A stretch of 64,000 nucleotides of DNA. Source: Symsagittifera roscoffensis (lineage: Eukaryota > Xenacoelomorpha > Acoela > Convolutidae). A program made the position numbers and the translations under genes. Below, in pieces: positions 52,840 through 63,435 of the stretch; within the stretch, counting starts at the first letter, position 1; each line of letters starts with the position of its first letter. The notes beneath the pieces are model-generated. The model worked only from the letters and a program-made list of their open reading frames with translations. It searched no databases and was not told the origin of the DNA. The stretch lies in the NCBI RefSeq assembly GCF_963678635.1, contig NC_087068.1, positions 20,378,914 to 20,442,913 on the forward strand. Reading direction: 5' to 3'.

Positions 52840-55800
52840 CTAGAAATCACGATCAAAATCAAAAATATGAAAAAGAAACCTTCATTAGTGGCTGAAATGA
52901 CGTAAATTACTGTAAATGACAACATCACGCTCTAACTGGAGTTATCAAGGATTTGTAAAATATTGATACTCAAACAAGGATAGACTGTTGCTGTGCAAGT
53001 ACCACAGAATGTTCCGACCGTTGAAAAAATAATATGTTCGGAACGTTTTTTTTTTCAAATTGAAGTCGTTTATTGCACGCGATGTGATGAAAAAACTATA
53101 CAAACTTGTAGAGCGTTAGTAAATTAGGCATAATTGGCAATATTTAACTTAAAAATATTAAATATCAAACAATAATGAAAAAAAAAACATTACGAAGCGA
53201 AACGGAGCACAAGGCGCACAATTTAGTGTGTGGAGGTCTCTGGAACCCAAAGACAAGTTTTTTAACTGGTTAAAACTTTGTCAGAACGATCAAAAGACAT
53301 GACCCAACGAAAAGATCAAAGAGAGCGTATTTATTGAAGAATCCGCTTACAGTTCACAAAATACACAGTTTGGCCTCGTAAGGAAAAAATCTTCATATTT
53401 GATAAATAATTTTAAGAAAATTTTTGAACGTTTTTTTTTGCCTAGTGTTAAATAAAGCTGTATTTTTTCCTGCAAAGCGCTAAATAGTTTTTTTTGATAA
53501 AAAATATCTTTTTAGCCATAAACTCTCAGATAATGAAAGTTACTCGATCGCTTTACACGCTTGAAACTAGACTAAAATTCAAAAATTCAAACCGGTTTTT
53601 CACGACACTAGCACAACTTTTTGAAACTTTAAGACGTTGTTCAAATCACGACTAAAAAGGCCTTAATTTGATATATCACTTGACTCATTCGTATGGATTT
53701 TAGTGGTACCTGATTAGTGGAAAAAAATGAAACACACCCGAATCGAAAGTGCCTGCACATTTTCAATGGTGACAACAATAACTGAAATTAAACAATGAAA
53801 AAACTTCATTGTAAAACAAACTCACAACCACACTTCAGATTACAAAATGTAACCACTACTTTGTTTTTGTTGGTAGAACTTATCAGAACCTTCAAAATAA
53901 TTTCCCACTTTTTGCCACAAACTAAGAACGTAGTTGGATATCGCGATATTTCGCGAAATGCCAAATCACGAAATGAGATCTTAATACGCGGTTAATTTTT
54001 CTTATATGGTGAGAGTTATTTTTTATCGTTCTTTTATTCAATATTTGATTTAAACCTTGTTTTGCTGCCCATCAGTGAAAAAAGGCTTTTTTCATTCTGA
54101 AATTTAACTGATTGGTTAAAATAAAAAAATGACTTTAATCTAAATTTGGCACTAATTTTATCATTGCTGTCTAATAGTTCTTGCATCTTGCACTACTATA
54201 TACTTAATACGTTTTATGCAAGATGCAAATTTTGAGAGATTAATTATGAAAAACACACAAGTTGTTAAATTAGATCAATTTTATTCCAGATTAAGGCGGA
54301 AGTAAGTTAAAGCCACTTTTCAAGGACCAGTTTATTTGTTGTCCGGCTAACCCAGTCTCGATATATTTTAACCGTCTCGAGCCAAGCTTGCTATGTTTCG
54401 GCTTTGTTAGACCAAAGGAAAGTTCGATCAAAACAAAACATTTCGCCGAGTTTCGACTAGCTTTTTCATCAAAAGTAAATTCGACTAAGAAAACATTTTT
54501 TTGACCCTGATCAACTGATGAGCAACAACTTTCGAACGTTTAATCAAGTATTATTTTCCACGAAAAAGATTCGACCGAGTAAATGCTTTGTGACTAAGTC
54601 GAATCAAGAAAAAACCGAGTACATTCTTTATGACCAAGTTCAACCAAAAAAAAACCACCCGAATAATTCAAGCCGACTGATATAATCTCATTTAAAAAAA
54701 AACAAGAAAAAAATTGAGAAATTTTCCGTAAATTTTTTAAATTCAAAGTTGAGTTCGACTATACGTTTCAATTAACCCAACTTTAGGTTTCAGCTGTATG
54801 TTTTGACCGAATCGACAAAACATGACCCGTCTTTTAAATAAACTTTCGAATTTTAAAGAAAAAAGTGGCCTTAAAGCTTTTTGAGTTTCTAGATTCATTT
54901 ATGATTGAACAGTTTTGACAAAATTAACGAAAATTGAAAAAACTGCACAGAAGGTAAGTTTTTTTTATTTCGCTGGGACATCTGACAATTATAGTCTGTT
55001 TTCGAAAATAAAAATTGATCATGTTTTAGCTACATGTACACTTTCTCTGTTCAATAAAGAATTTTGCTTTCATTTTAATGAAGGAAATAACCTAAACTGA
55101 AAACTAACTCTATAGTCAAACCGCAAAACTTTTGTCCCTACTTTTAAAGACTTTTGCTCGGAGTTGTTTATTTTCTCTGTTTATCTTATTTAATACTTTG
55201 CTAATATTGTGCAAGTTAAATCCCTTTGTATTTCTTAGTATATCATCTGGGGCATGATTTTTTCGTTTTTCTTAGGTTGAAAGTTTCATTCATCAATTTG
55301 TTAAAGCAAACACTATTCCATAGACCTAGAAAAGAAAACTCAGAGCGTTGCTCTGATACGAGCAATTTTGTGTGATTTGCTGTCGATAGAATCGAAAATG
55401 CTTTCATTTGATTTTTGTTCCGACTTTCGATACGAAAGTAACGGAAAATTTGTGCTCGGGATGTTTTTTTTTCTTCAGACAATGTTCGACTTTTTAACTA
55501 GCCAATTTTGACGGAATCTTATTTAAAAAACCATTCAAAAGCTATTGTTGTCTTGAGCTTAAATTTGGAAAGATATTGCACCTGTGATCATTTTTTGTAA
55601 GGTTATGGGGGTTTAAACATTGCCATTTTGGGTAATTTGGGACAATTAACGCACGATATATTTCGCGCTATTAACGCGAAAGCGGAGATTTAATCCGTCT
55701 TAGAAATTGTTCCAAAGAAGAATATTTGCCATAGTTGATTTGTTATAAGGAGCAAAATCTATTCTTTTGTTGTTTATATGGCGTGTGGGGGTGATTTTCA

Positions 55801-57457
55801 TAGAAAAAATTTCAAATAAAAAAAAAATTTCATTTTTTTTATTATATTTAATTTGTTGATGCTCTTTATTTTATGTTATTACTGCTCCATAAACCTTACA
55901 AGGCAGTCGGAACATTCAGGGCTTTGCCCTGATACGAGCATTGTTGTACTTTATTTTGAAGCTGAAATTGGTAGGTTCAAACGCTCTTTCACAAATTGAA
56001 AAGCTATGTATAATTGCAAACTTGTATAATTTCGAATTGTAAACGGTCTGGCAACAAGAATGGACAAGCTCTGTCATAGAATTTGCTACAAGCCCGGGTT
56101 GAATTCCACTCAAGAAAATTTTAATGGTTTTAAAATCTCGTTTAGCAGTTCCAATTGTTATTTACTTTCTTTTGAAGAACTGAAAGAACAAAAACCATAA
56201 AGGAAGAATTGCTTCCATAGACATTCTCAATGTTGGGGGCTGGTGACAGTTTTCAAATGGAGGTTTATTGTGGAACTTGACAAATTTTCGAATAAATGTA
56301 AGAAAAATATACCCGGTCCTGCGAGGTTTAAAAACAAAACTTCTCCTTGATAGCCATCGACACTGCTTTTGAGCTTCTTCAGCGTCTTTCCATCTTTAAG
56401 AACAGTTCCTTGAAATCCACAGCTAATCATCTTAGCCAATGTAGGTGGTTCATGATAGCAGAATTTTCTGTCAGTGCAAACAGTGTTGAATGCAGTTTTC
56501 AGTAGATGATGACCGGTTCCTTCAAGGCCAGCCACAAAAATAATCTTGGGCTTCGAATGGAAAACTGTTTTGTTCACAAACGCGTGATTAACTCGAAGTT
56601 GTTCATCCTCTGACTCGAAACTCCTCAGTTTGACTCTTCTCGATAAATTGCGCTTATTTATAAACTTTGTTACATTCAGCGAACTGTAATTGCCTAGCAA
56701 ACAGAGTCGCCAGTTATGTAACCACGTCATTTCGTCGAGGTAGCTAGTATCCGATAGATCAAACTGGCAAAATACTGCTTCGTTTTCTTATAATTTTTGC
56801 AAATACAGTGGAACACCTGCCTTACAGGTCTACAGTTTTTTTCGCGATTTCGCAAAATAGTTATTGCTTAAAGTTGTACAATTTAGTTAAAGGTCCACAA
56901 TTTTTCCGCGATCCCGCAAAAAATAGTTAAAACGTTTTTGAAAATGTATTATATAAAACGCCACTTTAGAATTCTGGTTTTATTAAATACTAATTATGCG
57001 GTAAATTTAAATAAAGATGTGGATACAAGACTTATTTTTTGAATCAATCTATCAAAAATTGCCCAAGATGGCGCTCAAAAACTTGCACGCCTTCAAAACA
57101 TCTTAATAAAAATACTATCACAAATATTTATCTTTTCATAATCGAATGTTCTTTCTAAACTCATTAAGATCCGTTTCAGCCCAACCTGTGGATAAATCAT
57201 AATTTACATCTGATAATTTCAGAGGCCTGAGCTATCGTAATGTCGTTTTCGCATCTTTACCGATCCATGTTTTGCGAGCAATCAGTCCTCGTAAAATTGA
57301 TCTGACCAGAGCTTGAGATATACTTTTTAACATCTAGATAGAATTCTGGAATAAAATAAGCAAATAAAGTGTAAATTATAATATTGAAAAACATCAAAAT
57401 GTAAAACAGACATGGAGTTCTACTGATTTTCATTTCGCAGGCCCTGCGTGAATCCAA
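52346..57457 (-). CDS. Golgi-type membrane sulfotransferase, whole gene
   Basis: Three exons on the minus strand (57457-57261, 56743-56313, 52839-52346) join in phase to 374 codons including the stop. Residues 17-38 form one hydrophobic helix near the N-terminus (type II membrane topology, catalytic domain in the lumen). The 5'-phosphosulfate loop is at about 134-146 (IFVAGLEGTGHH), with the Gly-x-Gly-Thr-Gly pattern of PAPS-dependent enzymes. The 3'-phosphate site is LLGRSPESILTS, with Arg250 and Ser258 eight residues apart as in the family. PIPDLVQLAELIEKW precedes it, as in invertebrate sulfotransferases of the GLEGTGHH type. The acceptor substrate cannot be told. At 373 aa it is a normal length for a single-domain Golgi enzyme. 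Family call is firm; the exon 1 assignment is less so. Confidence 0.85.
52840..56312 (-). other. Sulfotransferase intron 2, 3.5 kb
   Basis: No exon is visible. It holds GTTCCGAC-family sequence (53013 onward, with an inverted partner near 53740-53772) and the MITE-like copy at 55418-55913. Confidence 0.6.
55418..55913. mobile_element. ~495-bp MITE-like element with TGTTCCGACT ends
   Basis: The left end is tgttccgactttcgatacg; the right end is cagtcggaaca, so about 10 bp are inverted. Inside is attaacgcacgatatatttc followed by gcgctattaacgcg. It matches 27175-27640. Short hairpins with a shared ctgatacgag tail (tcagagcgttgctctga at 55339 and tcagggctttgccctga at 55916) lie just outside both ends. 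Confidence 0.65.
56313..56743 (-). CDS. Sulfotransferase exon 2 (PAPS-binding P-loop)
   Basis: The minus-strand acceptor is atactag. It encodes YLDEMTWLHNW through the P-loop KIIFVAGLEGTGHHLL to LNLAGP. The donor is ccgg|gtatat, phase 1. Unspliced reading would end at 56227 with an unrelated tail. Confidence 0.85.
57261..57457 (-). CDS. Sulfotransferase exon 1 (signal anchor)
   Basis: Starts at ATG 57457 (MDSRRACEMKISR) and continues with a hydrophobic helix (LFYILMFFNIIIYTLFAYF) and a lumenal stem. The donor on the minus strand is gatcg|gtaaag, leaving phase 2, which matches exon 2 entry at 56743. Confidence 0.7.
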
Positions 57458-58071
57458 TGACCTGAAGTTTAAATATTCAAGTGATAGTGATTTTTTCCAA
57501 ATTTAGATTTTTCGAGAGTTTGACTTTTTTGACTTGAGCTTGACATCAGAGTTTGATTTTTTGCACAGTTTGACTTGTAGTTGACTTCCAGAGTATGATT
57601 GTTTTTTTTTGAGTTTGATTTGTATTTTTTCCAGACTTTTACTTGTATAGCCCTCGTGGGCTCTAAGACAACCGTTTATCGTTGTATACTTTTTTACGTT
57701 ATAATATTAGATTTTCTAATCTTCTATTAAAGCACTGAATGTTACAAATTTCGTCGAAACTTCGTCAATTTTATCACCAGCGATTCAAATTGCATTCTCA
57801 TATACATTTCCTTGCTGCTTACTTAAAGCATTTTGCCTTTTAGCTTCTCGAATGATCAGGTTCGAATAAAATGAGATTGATTCAAGGAATTTAAAATTGA
57901 AAGCAAAGTCAGTTTTCGTTTTCAATGGTCGTCGGAAAATTTGAAACACCATGTTTTTCATTTAATGTCAACCAAATGTTCTGATAACAATTAAAATCAA
58001 ACTAAAATTGCGAATACATTTTGTTCGATGAAATTTTTCTTTTAGGCGAAACGCATTAAAGTGAAACTTAG

Positions 58072-58938
58072 AGGGTGCTATTATCAAGCGCGAAGGATCG
58101 AATGGGCGAAAAACTCGAGGTGAAGGATCGAAAAAAAAGTTAAACGAAAGTCAGTTTTTACGAAGAATCCATTGCCATTCAATTAAGATGAATTAAATGA
58201 AGCAATATTTTTTGGTTTTTTCTTGAAGAAACCCTTGAAATATAACAACTGTTCCAATTCGGCGGCAGTCAGTGACAATTTGAAAACTTTGCATATTTCT
58301 GCCGTTTTATATTGGCCAATATCAGTTTTAAGTCCCTGGAAATGTTAACTTTCTTTCAGATTTTCACGCTTTCTTTCCACATTTCAGATTGCTGAAAACT
58401 GATTGGCTGATTTTTATTTTCGCGCATTCAGTGCTTCGCGTAAGAGGGAATCTATCGTTTATGATAGATAACCTAGGCTGCTGATAGTTCTGCCACAAAG
58501 TCTAAGTCAAGTTAGAGTTTTCGGTAAAATAACGCTAAAACTTTTTATTGACTTTTTGACTCTAAGCTTGGTGGAATCCATCATACGCAAAGGACCGAAT
58601 GCGCGAAAATAAAAATCAGCCAATAAGATTTCAGTTATGTGAAATTTGGAAAAAAAGGTGAAAATCTGAAAGAAAATAAACATTTCTAGGGACTTAATAT
58701 TGGTCTTGGCCGAATATAAAAACGGCAGAAATATGTCACTAACCACCGCCGAATTGGAACAAATTTTATATTTCAAGGTTTTCGTTATGAAAGAAGCAAA
58801 TATTGCTTCATTCAATTCAATTTAATTGAATGGCGATTGATTCTTTGTAAAAGTTGACTTTGGGCTAACTTTCTTTTCGGCCCTTCGCCCACGAGTTTTT
58901 AGCCCATTCGGTCCTTCGCGCATGAGAATAGCCCCACC
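58072..58938. mobile_element. ~870-bp foldback element with long inverted arms
   Basis: The left arm (58072-58450) and right arm (58575-58938) are diverged reverse complements. Paired blocks include gcgcgaaggatcgaatgggc with its partner gcccattcggtccttcgcgc, the ccaattcggcgg / ccgccgaattgg blocks, and ttttattttcgcgcattc / gaatgcgcgaaaataaaa. The loop around 58450-58575 is unique. No coding frame is present. Confidence 0.85.
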
Positions 58939-59497
58939 ATAAACATCTAGAGATCAAAGCCTTGCTAATTTAATTTTCAATTTTTAATGCAAATTTTTCT
59001 GAAACCGGGAACCTGCACTGTCAGTTGGAGGTAACTGGTTGTCCCTGCCTAAAAAAATGGTTCCAACTTCAAATTTTTCACACAACTAGATAAGTTTGAG
59101 AATTCACAGCGGCTGAAAATGGCCTTGAAATGGTCACTAAATTGAGAAGCGTGTGCTAAACTGTTGTCAATATAAATTGATGGAACGGTTCACGACTTCC
59201 CGGGTTTTATAGCCGGAGGAAAGTTTTCGGTTCCTGCCAGGAACTTACAGAGTCTAGAACAATCCAGCTTTTTTTTGCAGCAGCCATTCAAAAACCCTGC
59301 CATGAAGGCTAAGATTTAAAAATCTTCAAAAACCAGGGCTGGACACCTGCTAGGAAGCCTTTTAGGAAATCAGCTAATTTTTACAAAAAATTTTGATAGT
59401 TCTTTTTTGCAGACGCCAGATCATTTTTAAGCCCAAACAAACATTTAAGAAAATGGTTGTGTAATTTTTTGTGTATGAGGTAGTCCAGACTTATTTT

Positions 59498-59500
<3 letters not shown>

Positions 59501-59543
<43 letters not shown>

Positions 59544-59610
59544 ACACACACACACACTCACTAACACACACAGCACACACACACTGACTCTCTCTCACAC
59601 ACACACACAA
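59501..59610. repeat. CA/GT microsatellite
   Basis: A run of ac dinucleotides with a few interruptions (gcacaac, actcacta, ctgactctctc). Confidence 0.97.
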
Positions 59611-60829
59611 AAGAATGCGAACTACCGTTTCCTGTGCAGCCAGATTTAGTTTCTTTGATTTTGTAAGCCTAAACACGATAGATATTGTTCCACAATTTTG
59701 AAAAAAAAATAGAGTAGAAGCTATCTAGTGTAGAAGCTTCTACTCTTTTTTATAGAGTAGAAGCTATCTAGCCACATAAAAAGGTTACCTTTTTGTTGTA
59801 ATTTCTGATTTCATTTTAAATGGCAAATCTACAAGTGCAATTAACTGAGAGAATCTTACCAATTAGTCTATGGGTTTTCTCAAGTCTGCATAAACTTGGT
59901 TGTTTTTATTTTCGAGCAGATTAAAAAAAGTCGAACAAAAGCTTCATGGTATTCGCAAAATTCGTTTTTTTTTTTTGCGAAAATCTTTGAAAACCAGCCT
60001 TGGACTTTCAGATTGCTCCAGGATTTCCTGGGTAATCCCTGCAAGACTTTGACATGGAATTTCCACTGGCCAGGCCTGGCTCCAAGGATGGCCCCAGTGA
60101 TGGACTCCTAATGGGCAGGCGACCCGGATGCGTACATAGCCTGTACGTTAGACTATCTGTTTTGGCCATACAGGTTAATTCTACTCCTCAGTCGAGCCTC
60201 CATTTGTAGATTCAATACTATAATCAAAAGTATCATCATATCAATTAGAATCGAAATTTTGCGTGGTTAAACTAAAGAAAATGACAGAAGACTAACCAGT
60301 GGGCAATTTGTCTGCTTGCAAGTTCACATATCAATTACACAACTTAATCAAAAGCGTGATTGTTTTGATATTCATGATTCGAAGTATGGTTTTCGCTTTT
60401 TCAACCTGTTAAAGCCAGAAAAGAAGAACATTAAGCGATCTTTACAAGTCCTAGCATGTTTTTTTTTTTATAAATTGATTCGTACAAAATATCCAGTATA
60501 ATGATCTTCCACATTCATTAATTTTTGATATCTTGGAAAAATCTTCGAAAATCTTGATTAATTATCAAAGAAATTTATAGTTGTTTTGGCAAGTTTTTGC
60601 CAAAAAATCTAGGAAGATATCAAAGATTCTTCAAGAAAAATCCAAATTCTTGAAGAAAAAAAAAATTTCTTACATATTTTCGACTACTTGCAAAAAATAA
60701 GCAATTTTACTTTCAAAAAATTCCTAAATTTGAAAATTTTGCGACTAATTTGTTCAACATTTACTTAGGACTGTCTGAAAAAAAAGAAAACCTTTTTTCG
60801 GAAATCACGGTTATAAAACAAAACAAAGC

Positions 60830-61899
60830 ATCCCGCACTGAAGTTTCATGGATAATAATCGATTATATTGGATTTTTATTGTCAGTCTCTATAAAATAAC
60901 AAAAATAATCGATTATAATCGATTGAAAATGGATTATAATGATAATATTTTTTAAAGCAATAAAATCCCAATATAATCTATTATAATCGATTATAATCGA
61001 TTATTTTCAAAAAAAATTTCGAAAGAAAAATAATCCATTTTAATCAATTATAATGGATTATAATCTATTTATTCAAATATTTTTTTGTGTTGTTTTCATT
61101 TTTTCATAATTTTGTTAAACTTAAGTTAGTTATTTTGTTTTAATTTCTTTTCGCTTAAATTCTTTTTTTCCTATTTTCAATCGAGTTATTGAAAAATTAT
61201 AAAAAGTTACCTATAGATCGCACACCAACCCCCCCCCCCACCTCTTACTAGAATTGATGTGCCCCCTCACCTCTTACTAGAGTTGATGTCCCTTACTAGA
61301 GTTAGATGTCCCCTAACTAGAGAGAGAGAGAGGGGGCACGTCGTGGTTGGGGGTTTCGTGGGGGGATGGGTTACGTGAGGGGGTTACGTCGTGGGTTGGG
61401 GGGGGGGGGGGTACGTTGGGGGGGGGGGGGGGTGGTTGGATGTTGGATACGTTGAGGGGGTACGTTGGGGGGAGGGAGTACGTTGCCGGGGGGGTAAGTT
61501 GGGGAGGGGAGGTGGGGTTGTTGACGTGAAGAGCTGGTCAAAAATGCTGTTTTTGGGCACTTTTTGGAAAATTACTACATATTGGTCGCCCCTGGATGAA
61601 CGTGTTCGTTCGAATTTTGCAGAAAGTTGCAGAAATTAGAGTCATTATTTACAAAATTTATTCAATTTTCATGGATTTTATGTACAAAAAATAATCCATT
61701 ATATTGAAAACAAAAATGGATTATAATCGGTTATAATGGATTATAATGGATTTAAATTTTTCCAAAATAATCGATTATAATCGATTAAAAATCCATTATG
61801 TGGTCTAAATTTGACATGATAATCGATTATATTGACAAAATTTTAGTCAACGAAAATCCATTATAATCGATTATTATCCATGAAACTTCGGTGCGGGAT
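60830..61899. mobile_element. ~1.07-kb inverted-repeat element built on TAATCGATTA motifs
   Basis: The left end atcccgcactgaagtttcat and the right end gtgcgggat, preceded by atgaaacttcg, are inverted copies differing by one base over about 36 bp. Subterminal DNA on both sides is dense in ataatcgattataatcgatt. The core (61210-61530) is C-rich then G-rich. No clear target-site duplication or ORF. Confidence 0.75.
61210..61525. repeat. C-rich / G-rich low-complexity core
   Basis: First, three repeats of cttactagagttgatgt-type text with C runs, then a gagagagag run, then many G runs of up to 13 (61396-61431) separated by tacgttg. The G runs on the plus strand could form quadruplexes. Homopolymer lengths may not be exact. 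Confidence 0.85.
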
Positions 61900-63269
61900 T
61901 TCAAAACTAAGCTAGATGTGATTATAACTGAATCAACAATCAATGAAACTTTGAGCATAACAATAATCATCAGACTAAAATTCGTTTTAAAAAAAAAACA
62001 AAATCAACGAATAAAGCAAAATAACTCATCGGGTTTTGCAAGTGAAAAACTGTAGAAAAAACCGATGACTGCCAGTTTAATGGGTATTTGTGGAAGATTC
62101 GACAAAACTATGCCAGAACGAATGATCATCAGACTGAAATTCAGTTTTTAAACTAAAGAATTTAAAATTATTTGGATCATTACTAGTCGTGAAGCAGTTT
62201 TAGGTCATAAAGTAAACATTCATAAAACAAATAGTAGTTAAACTCATCGAATTAAGCGCATAAAAATCACAGAAATAGCTAACAATCATCAGCTATTATT
62301 CATCAGCTAACAATTATCAGCCAAAAATTATTACAATTCTTATCAAAAAAATTCATTACCTAACATTTTCTATAGATGCTTAAATCTAACAACCTAATCA
62401 AAAACAATTACAGTTCAGTTGGTTATTGGAGCCAAAGTAGATGAACCAAAATGAAGATTTATTTTAAACAAAAAAATATTTATTCTTAAAAATATTTTAA
62501 AATTTTCTATCGTAAACACTGTTTTGATGTTGTTGCTGATGTTTCGCAGAAGTTTGATAAACTGTTAGCTCAACAAAACGATATGAAATGTTTTAGAAAC
62601 AAAAATATTTTATTTTCATGGATGTCTTCAAAGATTTTGAAAAAATATTTAATTCTTCTGTTGAGCTGCAGGAGCCATAATACATGTTTTTGAGGATAAA
62701 TTTATAATAACTGAAAGCTAAAATACCTTATAAAAAGTCAGAAAAAATTGAAAGTTGATTGCTATCTTTGTAAAATCTTCCAGAATATTGACGATTATCA
62801 AGATGAATAGACATGGGCGCTTACGATTAATGGTCAGGGGAAGCCATTTGACCACACAATTCTGAAATTTTTTGACGATACTGTCTCATAACATATTCAA
62901 TGATAAAGCTAATGCGACTCCATTCGCAGCAAATGCATTAAAAATAACAATGATGGTAACATTTGAAGAAAAACGGTAACGCTAATCTCGCTAATCTCGC
63001 TAATCTCTAAACGAAAATAATTGCATCCAAATTCGTAAATTAATGAGATATTTATCGGTAAATAACTCAAGCAATAGATAAATTTCGGTATTTTTCTATT
63101 GATCAGGACATCATACAATATTTTTAGCATCTGACCGTTTTTGGTACAAATCGGCGCAAGCTAGCCACAAGAACCGGTCGGTAATGTCCTTGAGACAAAT
63201 TGCTCTTTTTGGCGGTCAACCTTAATCAAGGCTGAACCAAATTAGAACCAAAAAACAGTTAAAATAGGA
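61900..63269. other. Unassigned AT-rich stretch
   Basis: No gene or clear element is visible. The only structured piece is a short run of gctaatctc repeated three times near 62980-63007. Confidence 0.5.
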
Positions 63270-63435
63270 TGTAACCCCCGTTTTTTGTATATTAATACAT
63301 GGGCAGGTGGGGGACTCGAACCTACGTCAACTGTTAACCTATATAATCGGCGTTATGGTAGCTTAGGCCACTCGGCCAACTGAGCTTATTTTATATGCAT
63401 CTATACTTGTTTTATTCTACATTTGCATTGCAACA
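63270..63435 (-). repeat. Candidate 3' LTR of the BEL/Pao element
   Basis: On the minus strand a purine tract (aggggggagga) is directly followed by tgttgcaatgc, the expected polypurine tract and LTR start. A plausible end is ggggttaca at 63270. The ORF stop lies just inside. At 166 bp it would be a short LTR, and the outer end is only a guess from the TG...CA rule. Confidence 0.35.
63300..63388 (-). repeat. tRNA-like sequence (A and B boxes)
   Basis: On the minus strand, gctcagttggccgagtggc (A-box region) and taggttcgagtcccccac (B-box) occur with a Leu/Ser-type spacing. Acceptor and T stems do not pair properly, so it is a tRNA relic or SINE head rather than a working tRNA gene. Confidence 0.5.

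Larger units (their letters stand above)
57458..60829. other. Gene-free region with foldback and microsatellite
   Basis: Contains a foldback element (58072-58938), a CA microsatellite (59501-59610) and a perfect-palindrome cluster (59710-59771). I see no gene in the rest. Confidence 0.6.

Noticed and set aside
56227-56312. Sulfotransferase ending at 56227 as a short protein
   Set aside because: The enzyme would lack its 3'-phosphate site, which is found in frame in the exon at 52839-52346 after use of the gtatat donor.
59491-59676. Cys/Val-rich minus-strand ORF
   Set aside because: It is a direct translation of the CA microsatellite.
61347-61639. Gly-rich ORFs on the plus strand
   Set aside because: They are products of the G-run core; homopolymer lengths are unreliable and there is no protein-like composition.
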